Numbered from the stretch's first letter, positions 1 through 11,467 are shown. The stretch: DNA of 45,000 nucleotides from Vibrio mimicus (GCF_019048845.1 NZ_CP077426.1:1-45000), one strand, 5' to 3'. Notes: generated by a model from the letters alone, not told the origin. Translations and numbers: made by a program.

Positions 1-1404
1 GTGTCATCTTCGCTATGGTTGCAATGTTTGCAACGGCTTCAGGAAGAGCTACCTGCCGCAGAATTCAGTATGTGGGTGCGTCCGCTTCAAGCGGAGCTCA
101 ATGACAATACTCTCACTTTATTCGCCCCGAACCGCTTTGTGTTGGATTGGGTACGCGATAAGTACCTCAACAACATCAATCGTCTGCTGATGGAATTCAG
201 TGGCAATGATGTGCCTAATTTGCGCTTTGAAGTGGGTAGCCGCCCTGTGGTTGCGCCAAAACCCGCGCCTGTACGTACGGCTGCGGATGTCGCGGCGGAA
301 TCGTCGGCGCCTGCGCAATTGGCGCAGCGTAAACCTATCCATAAAACGTGGGATGATGACAGCGCTGCGGCCGATATTACTCACCGCTCGAATGTGAACC
401 CGAAACACAAGTTCAACAACTTCGTGGAAGGTAAATCCAACCAGTTAGGTTTAGCGGCGGCTCGCCAAGTGTCAGATAACCCTGGCGCGGCGTATAACCC
501 CCTCTTTTTGTATGGCGGCACCGGTTTGGGTAAAACCCACTTGCTGCATGCGGTGGGTAACGCGATTGTTGATAACAACCCGAACGCTAAAGTGGTGTAC
601 ATGCACTCTGAGCGTTTCGTGCAAGACATGGTAAAAGCCCTGCAGAACAACGCGATTGAAGAATTCAAACGCTACTATCGCAGTGTAGATGCCTTGCTGA
701 TCGACGATATTCAATTCTTTGCCAACAAAGAGCGTTCGCAGGAAGAGTTCTTCCACACCTTTAACGCGCTGCTGGAAGGCAACCAACAAATTATTTTGAC
801 TTCTGACCGCTATCCAAAAGAGATCAGTGGTGTAGAAGATCGTCTCAAATCGCGTTTTGGCTGGGGCTTAACGGTAGCGATCGAGCCGCCGGAGTTGGAA
901 ACCCGCGTCGCGATCTTGATGAAAAAAGCCGAAGATCACCAAATTCATCTGCCGGATGAAGTGGCTTTCTTTATTGCGAAACGCCTGCGCTCTAACGTGC
1001 GTGAGTTGGAAGGCGCGCTGAACCGCGTGATTGCCAACGCCAACTTTACCGGTCGCCCGATCACGATTGATTTCGTGCGTGAAGCACTGCGTGACTTATT
1101 AGCACTGCAAGAAAAGCTGGTCACGATTGATAACATTCAGAAAACCGTTGCCGAATACTACAAAATTAAGGTGGCGGATCTGCTCTCAAAACGCCGTTCG
1201 CGCTCAGTCGCTCGTCCTCGTCAATTGGCGATGGCACTGGCTAAAGAGCTGACCAACCACAGCTTGCCAGAGATTGGCGATGCGTTTGGCGGTCGTGACC
1301 ACACGACTGTGTTACACGCCTGCCGTAAAATCGAGCAGTTGCGCGAAGAGAGTCACGATATCAAAGAAGATTATTCGAACCTGATTCGTACGCTTTCCTC
1401 TTAA
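1..1404 (+). CDS. dnaA: Chromosomal replication initiator protein DnaA
   Basis: DnaA binds DnaA boxes at the chromosome I origin and melts DNA to start replication. The 467-residue product has the family's usual length. In order it shows an N-terminal helicase-loading domain, a short variable linker, an AAA+ domain with Walker [10 protein letters not shown] at residues 172-180 and Walker B ending in DD at 235-236, and a C-terminal DNA-binding helix-turn-helix with the signature GGRDHTTV near 430-437. The start is the GTG at base 1, so promoter and upstream control lie outside the window. It heads the classic dnaA-dnaN-recF-gyrB order. No anomaly is visible. Confidence 0.98.
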   Translation: MSSSLWLQCLQRLQEELPAAEFSMWVRPLQAELNDNTLTLFAPNRFVLDWVRDKYLNNINRLLMEFSGNDVPNLRFEVGSRPVVAPKPAPVRTAADVAAESSAPAQLAQRKPIHKTWDDDSAAADITHRSNVNPKHKFNNFVEGKSNQLGLAAARQVSDNPGAAYNPLFLYGGTGLGKTHLLHAVGNAIVDNNPNAKVVYMHSERFVQDMVKALQNNAIEEFKRYYRSVDALLIDDIQFFANKERSQEEFFHTFNALLEGNQQIILTSDRYPKEISGVEDRLKSRFGWGLTVAIEPPELETRVAILMKKAEDHQIHLPDEVAFFIAKRLRSNVRELEGALNRVIANANFTGRPITIDFVREALRDLLALQEKLVTIDNIQKTVAEYYKIKVADLLSKRRSRSVARPRQLAMALAKELTNHSLPEIGDAFGGRDHTTVLHACRKIEQLREESHDIKEDYSNLIRTLSS

Positions 1405-1461
1405 TTTGCGCTATGGTTAGCGCACTTGCGTATTTCGCTTTCACCCGTTTAAGAGAAGACT

Positions 1462-2562
1462 ATGAAATTTACCATTGAACGTAGCCACTTGATTAAACCC
1501 TTGCAACAGGTGTCCGGCACTTTAGGTGGCCGCGCCAGCTTGCCGATCTTGGGCAATTTATTGCTTAAGGTGGAAGAGAATCAACTGTCGATGACCGCCA
1601 CTGACTTGGAAGTGGAACTGATCAGCCGCGTGACGTTAGAAGGTGAATTTGAAGCAGGCAGCATTACTGTTCCTGCGCGTAAGTTTTTAGATATTTGCCG
1701 TGGTTTGCCCGATAGTGCCGTGATCACTGTGCTGCTTGAAGGCGATCGCATTCAAGTGCGTTCTGGTCGTAGCCGTTTCTCGCTCGCAACTTTACCTGCC
1801 AATGATTTCCCTAACATCGAAGATTGGCAAAGTGAAGTGCAAGTTTCGCTCACTCAAGCGGAGCTGCGTGGTCTGATTGAAAAAACGCAGTTTTCCATGG
1901 CCAACCAAGATGTGCGCTACTACCTAAATGGCATGCTGTTTGAAATTGATGGCACCACCTTGCGTTCAGTCGCGACCGATGGTCACCGTATGGCGGTAGC
2001 GCAAGCTCAGTTGGGTGCGGATTTTGCGCAAAAGCAGATCATTGTGCCGCGTAAAGGGGTACTCGAGCTGGTGAAACTGCTCGATGCGCCAGAACAGCCT
2101 GTCGTGCTGCAAATCGGCCACTCTAACTTGCGTGCTGAAGTGAATCACTTTGTGTTTACTTCGAAGCTGGTTGATGGTCGTTTCCCTGATTATCGCCGCG
2201 TATTGCCGCAACATACCAGCAAAACGCTACAAGCGGGTTGTGAAGAATTACGTCAGGCGTTTTCGCGTGCCGCGATTCTGTCTAACGAGAAATTCCGCGG
2301 TGTGCGCGTTAATCTGGCCGATAACGAAATGCGCATTACCGCCAATAACCCAGAGCAAGAAGAAGCGGAAGAGTTGCTGGATGTGAGCTTTGAAGGCGAG
2401 CCGATTGAGATTGGCTTTAACGTCAGCTACATCTTGGATGTGCTTAACACGTTGCGTTGTGAAAATGTGCGTGTATCCATGTCTGATGCCAACGCCAGTG
2501 CCTTGGTTGAGAATGTTGATGATGACAGCGCCATGTATGTGGTGATGCCAATCCGTCTCTAA
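1462..2562 (+). CDS. dnaN: DNA polymerase III beta sliding clamp
   Basis: The protein forms the dimeric ring that tethers DNA polymerase III and other partners to DNA. At 366 residues it matches the family length and has the three-repeat clamp fold; the ending MPIRL is typical of bacterial clamps. The ATG at 1462 follows a purine-rich ribosome site (AAGAGAAG) in the 57-base gap after dnaA. That gap shows no terminator, so co-transcription with dnaA is likely. recF follows after 18 bases. Nothing unusual is seen. Confidence 0.98.
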   Translation: MKFTIERSHLIKPLQQVSGTLGGRASLPILGNLLLKVEENQLSMTATDLEVELISRVTLEGEFEAGSITVPARKFLDICRGLPDSAVITVLLEGDRIQVRSGRSRFSLATLPANDFPNIEDWQSEVQVSLTQAELRGLIEKTQFSMANQDVRYYLNGMLFEIDGTTLRSVATDGHRMAVAQAQLGADFAQKQIIVPRKGVLELVKLLDAPEQPVVLQIGHSNLRAEVNHFVFTSKLVDGRFPDYRRVLPQHTSKTLQAGCEELRQAFSRAAILSNEKFRGVRVNLADNEMRITANNPEQEEAEELLDVSFEGEPIEIGFNVSYILDVLNTLRCENVRVSMSDANASALVENVDDDSAMYVVMPIRL

Positions 2563-2580
2563 AGGTATAACCGAGTTACC

Positions 2581-3672
2581 ATGCCGCTTTCCCGGTTAGT
2601 TATCCAACAGTTTCGTAATATTAAAGCCTGTGATATTCGCCTATCAGCAGGCTTTAACTTTCTTATCGGGCCTAACGGCAGCGGTAAAACCAGTGTGCTT
2701 GAGGCGATTTATCTGCTCGGTCATGGCCGTTCATTTAAAAGCTCGCTGACGGGGCGGATTATTCAAAATGAATGCCCAGAACTGTTTGTTCATGGTCGAA
2801 TTTGTGAGCATTCTTTGACCTCTGATCAATTTGAGCTACCTGTCGGCATTAATAAGCAGCGTGACGGCTCAACTGAGGTTAAAATAGGCGGCCAAACTGG
2901 GCAAAAATTGGCGCAATTAGCGCAGATTTTGCCGCTGCAATTGATTCATCCGGAAGGCTTTGAACTGCTGACCGATGGACCGAAACAGCGTCGGGCTTTT
3001 ATCGATTGGGGTGTGTTTCATACTGAGCCCGCTTTTTTCGATGCATGGGGTCGGTTTAAGCGGCTCAGCAAGCAGCGTAATGCGCTGCTCAAAAGCGCGC
3101 AAAGCTATCGTGAGCTCAGTTATTGGGATCAGGAATTGGCACGTTTGGCAGAACAGATTGACCAGTGGCGTGAAAGTTACGTCAATCAATTGAAAAATGT
3201 GGCAGAGCAGTTATGTCGCACATTTTTGCCAGAATTCGATATCGACTTAAAGTATTATCGAGGTTGGGAAAAAGATCAGTCTTATCAATCGATTCTGGAA
3301 AAAAACTTCGAACGGGATCAGCAGTTGGGCTATACCTTTAGCGGGCCTAACAAAGCGGATTTGCGGATTAAAGTAAACGCAACTCCGGTGGAAGATGTGT
3401 TGTCACGGGGACAACTGAAGTTGATGGTGTGTGCGTTGCGTGTAGCGCAAGGGCAGCACCTCACCGAGTTGACGGGAAAGCAATGCATTTATCTTATCGA
3501 TGATTTTGCTTCCGAATTGGATAGCCTACGTCGCCAACGTTTGGCTGATAGCCTAAAAGGGACGGGGGCGCAGGTTTTTGTAAGTTCTATTACCGAAAGC
3601 CAAGTGGCGGATATGTTGGATGAGTCCAGTAAAACATTTCATGTTGCCCACGGTGTAATAGAGCAAGGATAA
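2581..3672 (+). CDS. recF: DNA replication and repair protein RecF
   Basis: RecF is an SMC-like ATPase that, with RecO and RecR, loads RecA at single-strand gaps. The 363-residue product has Walker A GPNGSGKT at residues 30-37, an ABC-type signature LSRGQ at 274-278, and Walker B with the following D-loop (IYLIDDF to SELD) at 303-314. All motifs needed for ATP binding are intact. The ATG at 2581 lies 18 bases after dnaN and the gene ends 20 bases before gyrB, consistent with one transcription unit. Confidence 0.97.
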   Translation: MPLSRLVIQQFRNIKACDIRLSAGFNFLIGPNGSGKTSVLEAIYLLGHGRSFKSSLTGRIIQNECPELFVHGRICEHSLTSDQFELPVGINKQRDGSTEVKIGGQTGQKLAQLAQILPLQLIHPEGFELLTDGPKQRRAFIDWGVFHTEPAFFDAWGRFKRLSKQRNALLKSAQSYRELSYWDQELARLAEQIDQWRESYVNQLKNVAEQLCRTFLPEFDIDLKYYRGWEKDQSYQSILEKNFERDQQLGYTFSGPNKADLRIKVNATPVEDVLSRGQLKLMVCALRVAQGQHLTELTGKQCIYLIDDFASELDSLRRQRLADSLKGTGAQVFVSSITESQVADMLDESSKTFHVAHGVIEQG

Positions 3673-3689
3673 ACAGAGTGAGAGAGTAA

Positions 3690-6110
<2,421 letters not shown>

Positions 6111-6133
6111 GGGGTTGGTTGATTCATTGTGAT

Positions 6134-6164
6134 AAAAAGCAGCGCAGCGGCGCTGCTTTTTTTT
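6134..6164 (+). terminator. Intrinsic terminator after gyrB
   Basis: An 11-bp stem (AAAAAGCAGCG at 6134-6144 with CGCTGCTTTTT at 6151-6161) runs straight into an eight-T tract ending at 6164, 24 bases after the gyrB stop. It closes the dnaA-gyrB unit. Confidence 0.93.
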
Positions 6165-6174
6165 ATCTCTGCAA

Positions 6175-6222
6175 TTTGTACTTTCCTGATGCTGGAGGTC
6201 TGCAACCTCGCGCAAGTACAAA
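6175..6222. repeat. Nested inverted repeat downstream of gyrB
   Basis: The outer arms TTTGTACTT (6175-6183) and AAGTACAAA (6214-6222) are a perfect 9-bp pair. Inside them GAGGT (6195-6199) pairs with ACCTC (6205-6209). It starts ten bases after the gyrB terminator T-tract and has no T-run of its own. It could be a cruciform, a protein site, a repeat element or the stem of a small RNA. Confidence 0.5.
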
Positions 6223-6354
6223 AGGCACAATAAAAATTTTGTGTCGAATATCCTCGGTTGTTGGGCTAAAGCACCAGTATTGAGTCATAAGTAAGGCTTT
6301 TCTATCCTAGAATGGTGTTTATTAGACTTTCATTTTTTCTCTATATTTCATTGG

Positions 6355-6383
6355 TTTGCATTCATTTTTTTAGTCACTATAGT
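6355..6383 (+). promoter_or_regulatory. Candidate sigma-70 promoter for the GreA-like gene
   Basis: TTTGCA (6355-6360) and TATAGT (6378-6383) are separated by 17 bases. The -10 overlaps the palindrome CACTATAGTG (6375-6384), a possible operator. Transcription would start near 6390, giving a leader of about 140 bases that contains the mini-frame and hairpin. Inferred from sequence only. Confidence 0.4.
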
Positions 6384-6528
6384 GGCCTGTGAACCCTATA
6401 GTTATCCCTCATTTTTTGACTGGAGGTCAGGATGGTCGCCTTTGTGAATTGAACCGGGAGTGTATTTCACTCCCGGGCATACTCATCGATTTGTCACTGT
6501 TGGTAATGGAATGAGCAAAGGAAGTATC

Positions 6529-6951
6529 ATGCTGAACCGGTTATCTTTGAATATTCGGCGTTTTCTCGCCGGTTGGTGGCTACGTAGCCGCTTTTTGACC
6601 TATCAATCTCCGCTGTTGCTGCTCGAATTGTTCGAGAAGCTGGAACATCCTCGCTCGCCCATTGAACGAGCGCCACAGCGCATTAAGCTTGGGGATACGG
6701 TGAGCCTTGTTGATGCTCATCGTCAGTTGTCGTTTCAAGTCACTCTGACCACGTCTGAAAATCAGCACGAAGTCCAGGGTGGCGTGACGTGCGATTCCCT
6801 ACTTGGTGCCGCTTTACTTGGCCGTTGTCAGCATGAAGTGTTTACCTTGTCGATTTGGGGACAACCCCATTGCTTTGCCATTACTCACGTTCAGCACTCA
6901 ATGCAGGGTAAGCCAACCAAGCTTTGCCATGCTTGTTATGTCAGTAATTAG
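6529..6951 (+). CDS. GreA/GreB C-terminal-like (Rnk-type) protein
   Basis: The product is 140 residues from the ATG at 6529, chosen because AAAGGAAG lies just upstream; in-frame ATGs at 6460 and 6511 lack a comparable ribosome site. Residues 51-121 resemble the FKBP-like C-terminal domain of GreA, GreB and Rnk: an IKLGDTVSL-type strand, and LLGAALLGR near 91-99 matching their conserved PLGxALLG turn. There is no N-terminal coiled-coil, so it cannot act as a normal transcript-cleavage factor. A role at RNA polymerase or another partner is inference. The N-terminus is arginine-rich and hydrophobic. The next gene starts nine bases after its stop, so the two are probably coupled. Confidence 0.75.
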   Translation: MLNRLSLNIRRFLAGWWLRSRFLTYQSPLLLLELFEKLEHPRSPIERAPQRIKLGDTVSLVDAHRQLSFQVTLTTSENQHEVQGGVTCDSLLGAALLGRCQHEVFTLSIWGQPHCFAITHVQHSMQGKPTKLCHACYVSN

Positions 6952-6960
6952 GAGTTTGTC

Positions 6961-7077
6961 ATGAGTAAACAAGAGATGAAAAAACCACAACTCAGCCTCA
7001 AAGAGAAGCGCAAGCTGAAGCAAGAAAAAGCGCAAGAGAGCTCAGTGATTAAGCCACGCAAAAGCAAAGGCCGTTAA
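6961..7077 (+). CDS. Small highly basic protein, 38 residues
   Basis: An ATG at 6961 opens a 38-codon frame ending TAA at 7077. The ribosome site GGAG (6951-6954) overlaps the stop of the preceding GreA-like gene, and an intrinsic terminator follows 30 bases after the stop. That arrangement is what a real, translationally coupled small gene would show. Lys and Arg make up more than a third of the protein (runs such as KEKRKLKQEK), with no hydrophobic segment, so a helical, nucleic-acid-binding or ribosome-associated role is possible but unproven. I do not recognise a named family. Confidence 0.7.
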   Translation: MSKQEMKKPQLSLKEKRKLKQEKAQESSVIKPRKSKGR

Positions 7078-7107
7078 TTAAGGATAAAGTGCATTATCCA
7101 AATGACT

Positions 7108-7134
7108 AGCCCGACTCAATGTCGGGCTTTTTTT
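7108..7134 (+). terminator. Intrinsic terminator after the small basic gene
   Basis: AGCCCGAC (7108-7115) and GTCGGGCT (7121-7128) form an 8-bp stem with a TCAAT loop, followed by seven Ts (7128-7134). It separates the GreA-like pair from ibpA. Confidence 0.92.
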
Positions 7135-7156
7135 CAAAAAAATTTTTGGGCAAAAA

Positions 7157-7184
7157 CTTGAAATGGTTTTGAGTGACCCTATAT
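7157..7184 (+). promoter_or_regulatory. Sigma-32 heat-shock promoter of ibpA
   Basis: CTTGAAA (7157-7163) and CCCTATAT (7177-7184) are 13 bases apart. They match the RpoH (sigma-32) consensus CTTGAAA / CCCCATnT closely. The position fits a leader of about 160 bases before ibpA and the known heat induction of IbpA-type chaperones. Confidence 0.85.
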
Positions 7185-7225
7185 CTAAGTGTGAAGAGGA
7201 TGCCGCTAGGACCTCTGAATGAGAC

Positions 7226-7352
7226 TAACACCCTTGCTCAATTGAGGAGTGTGTTACCTAACTGAAATCACGCCGATTCAGGTCATAAGAATGGATCGAG
7301 CGACTTAACAAGTCATTGTTAAGACTATTGCTTAATCAAAGAGGATAGGAAT
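7226..7352 (+). promoter_or_regulatory. Structured ibpA leader, ROSE-like RNA thermometer candidate
   Basis: The leader holds successive hairpins: TAACAC (7226-7231) with GTGTTA (7251-7256), and CTTAACA (7304-7310) with TGTTAAG (7317-7323). Just before the start, TTGCT (7328-7332) faces the ribosome site AGAGGAT (7340-7346). That is the arrangement of ROSE thermometers, where a conserved U(U/C)GCU pairs imperfectly with the Shine-Dalgarno, including a G-G opposition. ROSE control of ibpA-type genes is established in other gamma-proteobacteria. The structure here is by eye. Confidence 0.65.
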
Positions 7353-7790
7353 ATGAGAACTGTAGATTTTACTCCACTGTACCGCAACGCGATTGGCTTT
7401 GACCGTCTACTGAACATGATGGAAAACAGCGCGGCGAAAAACGCCCAAGGCGGATACCCTCCATACAATATCGAGCAAAAAGAAGACAACCAATATCGCA
7501 TTACCATGGCGGTAGCGGGTTTTGGCGATGAAGAGATCGATATTACTCAACAAGAGAATACTTTGATTGTGCGCGGTGAGCGTAAACCTGAAGAGAGCAA
7601 AAACTACATCTATCAGGGCATTGCCGAGCGCGATTTTGAACGTAAATTCCAATTAGCGGATTACGTGAAAGTGACTGGCGCGACTATGGAACATGGTCTG
7701 CTGCACATTGATTTAGAGCGCGAAATTCCAGAAGCGATGCAGCCACGCAAAATTGCGATTAACGGCAAGCACCTACTGGAAAACAAATAA
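7353..7790 (+). CDS. ibpA: Small heat-shock protein IbpA
   Basis: This ATP-independent holdase binds unfolding proteins and hands them to DnaK/ClpB. The 145-residue product has the N-terminal start MRTVDFTPLYRNAIGFDRL typical of IbpA/IbpB, an alpha-crystallin domain at about residues 35-125 with the conserved GLLHIDLEREIPE strand, and a C-terminal I-x-I type motif (KIAIN). The ATG at 7353 follows GAGGATAGGA. It is a single gene with its own sigma-32 promoter, a structured leader and a terminator just downstream. Enteric bacteria often carry an ibpA/ibpB pair; only one copy is here. Confidence 0.95.
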   Translation: MRTVDFTPLYRNAIGFDRLLNMMENSAAKNAQGGYPPYNIEQKEDNQYRITMAVAGFGDEEIDITQQENTLIVRGERKPEESKNYIYQGIAERDFERKFQLADYVKVTGATMEHGLLHIDLEREIPEAMQPRKIAINGKHLLENK

Positions 7791-7831
7791 CTCTGCGCAG
7801 CGTTTTAACGCACTGAACGCGAGATAAAACG

Positions 7832-7857
7832 AAGCCCGCGAATTTCGCGGGCTTTTT
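7832..7857. terminator. Terminator between ibpA and avtA, possibly bidirectional
   Basis: AAGCCCGCGA (7832-7841) pairs with TCGCGGGCTT (7845-7854) over a three-base loop. A T-run follows on the plus strand (7853-7857). On the minus strand the exit sequence TTCGTTTTATC is moderately T-rich, so it may also stop avtA transcription. Confidence 0.88.
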
Positions 7858-7877
7858 GCATTGCTTAGTTTGGGTGT

Positions 7878-9134
7878 TTAGACGTTGGCTTGTTGATACG
7901 CTTTTTGTACTTCTTCGGCGATGATGGCAATGCCTTGTTCCATCGCTTGCTCGTTCTGCACATAGTTCATACGCAAGCACTGATGAGCGTGTGGCCATTC
8001 TTGCGGCTGGCCGATAAAGAAATATTCGCCCGGTACAATCAGTACGCCACGCGCTTTCAAACGTTGGTAAAGCTCCATTGTGGTGATCGGCAGTTCATCA
8101 AACCACAGCCAGAGGAAGATCGCCCCTTCGGGTTTATGGATGCGAAAACGCGGATCCGTAATCGCACTTTGCAGCAGCTCTACCGCATGTTGCGCTTTTT
8201 GGCGATAAAACGGCTTGATCACCTGCTCGCTAAGTCTCAGCAGATCGCCTTTTTCTATCATGCGTTGCACCAGTGCGGGTCCCATACTGCCGGGTGCTAA
8301 GCTGATGATGCCATTCATGTTGGTCAGCGCTTGAGTCACCGCTTCATTGGCGATCACAATGCCACAGCGCAGGCCGGGCAGACCCAGTTTGGACAGGCTC
8401 ATGCACAAGATGGTGTTGTCATTCCAAAACGGTTCAACGTCTTCAAAAATGATGTTTGGGAACGGCACACCGTAAGCATTGTCGATAATTAAAGGCACGC
8501 CGTTATCACGTGCTAATTGGTCGAGTCTGTGGATTTCCTCTTCGGTTAACACATTACCGGTTGGGTTGGTGGGGCGAGACACACAGATCGCCGCCACCGA
8601 CTCATCGACTTTCAGCTCAGAAAAGTCCACATGGTATTTGAAGAGTCCTTGGTCGAGCAGTTCAATTTCCGGACGGTAGGAGACAAAAATATCTTCATCA
8701 ATGCCTGCATCACCGTAGCCAATATATTCTGGCGCGAGGGGCAGGAGGATTTTTTTGTGTGAACCATCGGGTTGTTTGCCGGCAAACAAGTTAAACAGGT
8801 AGAAAAAGCCACTCTGGCTGCCGTTGGTCAAGGTGATGTTTTTTTCGCTGATATTCCAGCCATAAGTCTCACGCAGCAGCGTCGCGAGAGATTTTACAAA
8901 CACATCTTTGCCTTGTGGACCATCGTAATTGGTCATGGCATTGAGTAGTGAACCATCGGCCAGCATTTCGGCGCTGGTGTTGTGAAAATAATCGAGCATG
9001 GCAGGAATGGCAGCAGGATTACCGCCACCAAGCATGATCGCGCCCGGAGTGCGCAGACCATCGTTCAAATCATCCATTAACTGGGTAATACCGGAGTAGC
9101 GATTAAACTTTTCGCCAAAAGAGGAATACTGCAT
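7878..9134 (-). CDS. avtA: Valine-pyruvate aminotransferase
   Basis: AvtA is a PLP enzyme transferring the amino group between valine and pyruvate (alanine-valine transaminase, transaminase C). The 418-residue product matches E. coli AvtA in length and along its sequence. Visible hallmarks are NPTGN at residues 190-194 and the PLP-binding lysine, Lys249, in SLSKLGLPG. The ATG at 9134 begins MQYSSFGEKF, equivalent to the E. coli N-terminus. It is transcribed alone, convergent with ibpA. It links to the ilv operon in this window through shared substrates. Confidence 0.94.
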   Translation of the reverse strand: MQYSSFGEKFNRYSGITQLMDDLNDGLRTPGAIMLGGGNPAAIPAMLDYFHNTSAEMLADGSLLNAMTNYDGPQGKDVFVKSLATLLRETYGWNISEKNITLTNGSQSGFFYLFNLFAGKQPDGSHKKILLPLAPEYIGYGDAGIDEDIFVSYRPEIELLDQGLFKYHVDFSELKVDESVAAICVSRPTNPTGNVLTEEEIHRLDQLARDNGVPLIIDNAYGVPFPNIIFEDVEPFWNDNTILCMSLSKLGLPGLRCGIVIANEAVTQALTNMNGIISLAPGSMGPALVQRMIEKGDLLRLSEQVIKPFYRQKAQHAVELLQSAITDPRFRIHKPEGAIFLWLWFDELPITTMELYQRLKARGVLIVPGEYFFIGQPQEWPHAHQCLRMNYVQNEQAMEQGIAIIAEEVQKAYQQANV

Positions 9135-9250
9135 TGCTCGACTACCTAATGATTGCTGTGTGTTTGCGAAACGATATACCGGTGGAATCTCCGCCGTTTA
9201 GAATAGTTCTTGAACATACCGCAATGTATTTGCGAGGCAAAGCAATATTT

Positions 9251-9311
9251 TTATGTCCCCTTCCTACTTGAAGCTGCAGCGGTGTTGGCTGCAACTCCAA
9301 GTCGTTTGGGG
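9251..9311 (+). repeat. Shortened ERIC (intergenic repeat unit) element
   Basis: CTTGAAGCTGCAGC (9267-9280) and GCTGCAACTCCAAG (9288-9301) form a 14-bp imperfect hairpin around a GGTGTTG loop. The left part matches the ACTTGAAG-CTGCAG-TGTTGGCTGC end of ERIC from memory. The right part matches the other ERIC end (CTGCAACTC followed by TTTGGG), as if the middle were deleted. ERIC elements, including internally deleted forms, are known to be common in V. cholerae. It sits between avtA and the glyS terminator. Confidence 0.75.
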
Positions 9312-9320
9312 AGCGCGAGC

Positions 9321-9353
9321 AAAAACAAAGCCCAACTCAAAAGAGCTGGGCTT
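9321..9353 (-). terminator. Intrinsic terminator after glyS
   Basis: On the minus strand AAGCCCAgCTC pairs with GAGtTGGGCTT (9328-9338 with 9343-9353, one mismatch) and is followed by TTTGTTTTT. It lies 32 bases past the glyS stop. Confidence 0.88.
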
Positions 9354-9385
9354 AAAGTTTGTTGACGAAATTATCGTGCTGCAGA

Positions 9386-11467
9386 TTATTTTTGCAGCAG
9401 CGAAATGTCGGCAATTTGCAGGAACAGGTTACGCAGCTTGTTGAGCAGCGTGAGACGGTTCTTCTTCAGTGCTTCATCGTCAGCCATAACCATTACGTTG
9501 TCGAAGAAGGCATCGACAGGGGCGCGCAGGCCCGCAAGCTTGCTCAGGGCTTCTTGGTAGTTACCAGTTGCAAAGGCTGGTTCTAACGCTTCTGCCATGA
9601 TTTCGACGGCTTCGGCTAAGGCTTTTTCCGCATCTTCTTGCAGCAGAGCGAGATCAATTTCTTCACCCAATTCGCCATCGTACTTAGCCAGAATGTTGCC
9701 TACACGCTTGTTGGCAGCAGCCAGTGCTTCGGCTTCTTCAAGAGCGCGGAAGTGCGATACCGCTTTCACACGCTGATCAAAGTCAGCGGGTTTGGTTGGG
9801 TTACGCGCCAGTACCGCTTGGATGATGTCGATGCTAAAGCCCGCATCTTGGTACCAGGTTGGGAAACGGCCAAGCATAAACTCGATCACTTCCTGCTCAA
9901 CGTTAACATTCGTCAGGCGGTTACCAAACAGGGATTTGGCTTTGGCGATCAAATCCACCAGATCCAACGGGTAGCCGTACTCAACCAGAATACGCAGTAC
10001 ACCCAGTGAAGCACGACGCAGCGCAAAGGGGTCACTGCCTTTTGGCGCCTGACCAATACCAAAGATACCTACGATAGTATCGAGTTTGTCAGCCATCGCG
10101 ACCGCAGCAGAAACCCCACGGCTTGGCAGTTCATCACCCGCGAAACGTGGCATGTACTGCTCGTTCAGCGCAACAGCCACTTCTTCTGCTTCACCATCGT
10201 GACGCGCATAGTGCATACCCATCACGCCTTGGGTGTCGGTAAATTCAAACACCATCGAGGTCATTAGGTCACATTTTGCCAGTAGGCCTGCACGCTTAGA
10301 TTTCTCTACGTCAGCACCGATCTGTTCTGCAATATAGCCTGCCAGTTCAGTAATGCGGTCGGTTTTGTCTTTAATCGTGCCGAGTTGCTGTTGGAAAATC
10401 GCGTTTTCTAGCAGAGGTAAGCGATCCACCAATGGGCGCTTGCGGTCTGTATTAAAGAAGAATTCTGCATCCGCTAGACGTGGACGAACCACCTTCTCGT
10501 TACCTTCCACAATATGGCGAGGCTCTTTCGATTCGATGTTCGAAACGAAGATGAAGTTAGGCAGCAGTTTTTTGTTCGCGTCCCCCATTTTATGAGAATA
10601 AACTGGGAAGTACTTTTGGTCACCTTTCATGGTGTACACCAAAGCTTCTGCCGGAACTTTGAGGAATTTTTCTTCAAATTTCGCCGTCATCACCACTGGC
10701 CATTCCACCAGCGAGGTCACTTCTTCTACCAGCGCATCTTCCAGATCCGCGATACCGCCGAGCTGCTGAGCCGCTTGTTGTGAGCCTTCGATGATCATCG
10801 CTTTACGAGTCGCGTAGTCAGCGATGACTTTGCCGCGCTCTTCAAGAATCGCAGGGTACTGCTCAGCCGATTCGATGGTGAATTCCGCTTCACCCATAAA
10901 GCGGTGACCACGGAGGGTGCGTGCAGAAGCAACACCCAAAATTTCGCCTTGGATCAGTTCGCTACCAAACAGGATAGTCAGAGTTTTTACTGGACGGATA
11001 AATTGGGTTTCTTTATCGCCCCAACGCATTGGTTTCGCAATTGGCAGGTTAGCCAGCGCTTTGGCCGCCATCTCCACGACCACAGAAGCGGTTTGTTGGC
11101 CTTGCACTTGTTCTTTGAACAGCAGCCATTCGCCTTTGTCTGTGACGAGACGTTCTGCTTGCTCTACCGTGATGCCATTGCCACGCGCCCAGCCTTCAGC
11201 GGCTTTGGTTGGCTTGCCATCGGCATCAAACGCAACGTTGACGGCAGGACCACGTTTTTCAACGACGCGATCCGGTTGGCTTTCTGCCAAATTGGCCACT
11301 TTCAGTGCCAAACGGCGTGGCGTGGCAAACCAAGTTACGCCTTCATGGGCGATGTCAGCTGTTGCCAGTTCTGCCGCAAAATTCGCCGCAAAGGCTTCAG
11401 CTAGCGTGCGCAGTTGCTTTGGTGGCAGCTCTTCTGTGCCTAGCTCAATTAAAAATTCTTTTGCCAT
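9386..11467 (-). CDS. glyS: Glycyl-tRNA synthetase beta subunit
   Basis: GlyS is the large subunit of the alpha2-beta2 glycyl-tRNA synthetase and provides tRNA recognition. The 693-residue product begins [18 protein letters not shown], the conserved beta-subunit start (E. coli GlyS is 689). It ends in an anticodon-binding domain with [11 protein letters not shown] near the C-terminus. The ATG at 11467 is 14 bases downstream of the glyQ stop, so alpha and beta are co-transcribed and likely coupled. A terminator follows. No frame damage. Confidence 0.97.
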   Translation of the reverse strand: MAKEFLIELGTEELPPKQLRTLAEAFAANFAAELATADIAHEGVTWFATPRRLALKVANLAESQPDRVVEKRGPAVNVAFDADGKPTKAAEGWARGNGITVEQAERLVTDKGEWLLFKEQVQGQQTASVVVEMAAKALANLPIAKPMRWGDKETQFIRPVKTLTILFGSELIQGEILGVASARTLRGHRFMGEAEFTIESAEQYPAILEERGKVIADYATRKAMIIEGSQQAAQQLGGIADLEDALVEEVTSLVEWPVVMTAKFEEKFLKVPAEALVYTMKGDQKYFPVYSHKMGDANKKLLPNFIFVSNIESKEPRHIVEGNEKVVRPRLADAEFFFNTDRKRPLVDRLPLLENAIFQQQLGTIKDKTDRITELAGYIAEQIGADVEKSKRAGLLAKCDLMTSMVFEFTDTQGVMGMHYARHDGEAEEVAVALNEQYMPRFAGDELPSRGVSAAVAMADKLDTIVGIFGIGQAPKGSDPFALRRASLGVLRILVEYGYPLDLVDLIAKAKSLFGNRLTNVNVEQEVIEFMLGRFPTWYQDAGFSIDIIQAVLARNPTKPADFDQRVKAVSHFRALEEAEALAAANKRVGNILAKYDGELGEEIDLALLQEDAEKALAEAVEIMAEALEPAFATGNYQEALSKLAGLRAPVDAFFDNVMVMADDEALKKNRLTLLNKLRNLFLQIADISLLQK

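Larger units (their letters stand above)
6165..6528. other. Gene-poor gap between gyrB and the GreA-like gene
   Basis: This 364-base stretch has no credible gene of ordinary size. It contains a nested palindrome (6175-6222), a candidate sigma-70 promoter (6355-6383), a six-codon reading frame with a strong ribosome site (6422-6452), and a perfect 9-bp hairpin (6454-6476). The base composition is AT-rich between about 6300 and 6420, as expected of a promoter region. A very short translated leader or small RNA cannot be excluded. Confidence 0.6.

Noticed and set aside
9135..9250. Promoter for avtA
   Set aside because: Only weak, poorly spaced boxes (TTGCGG with TTCTAA) were seen on the minus strand, so none is claimed.
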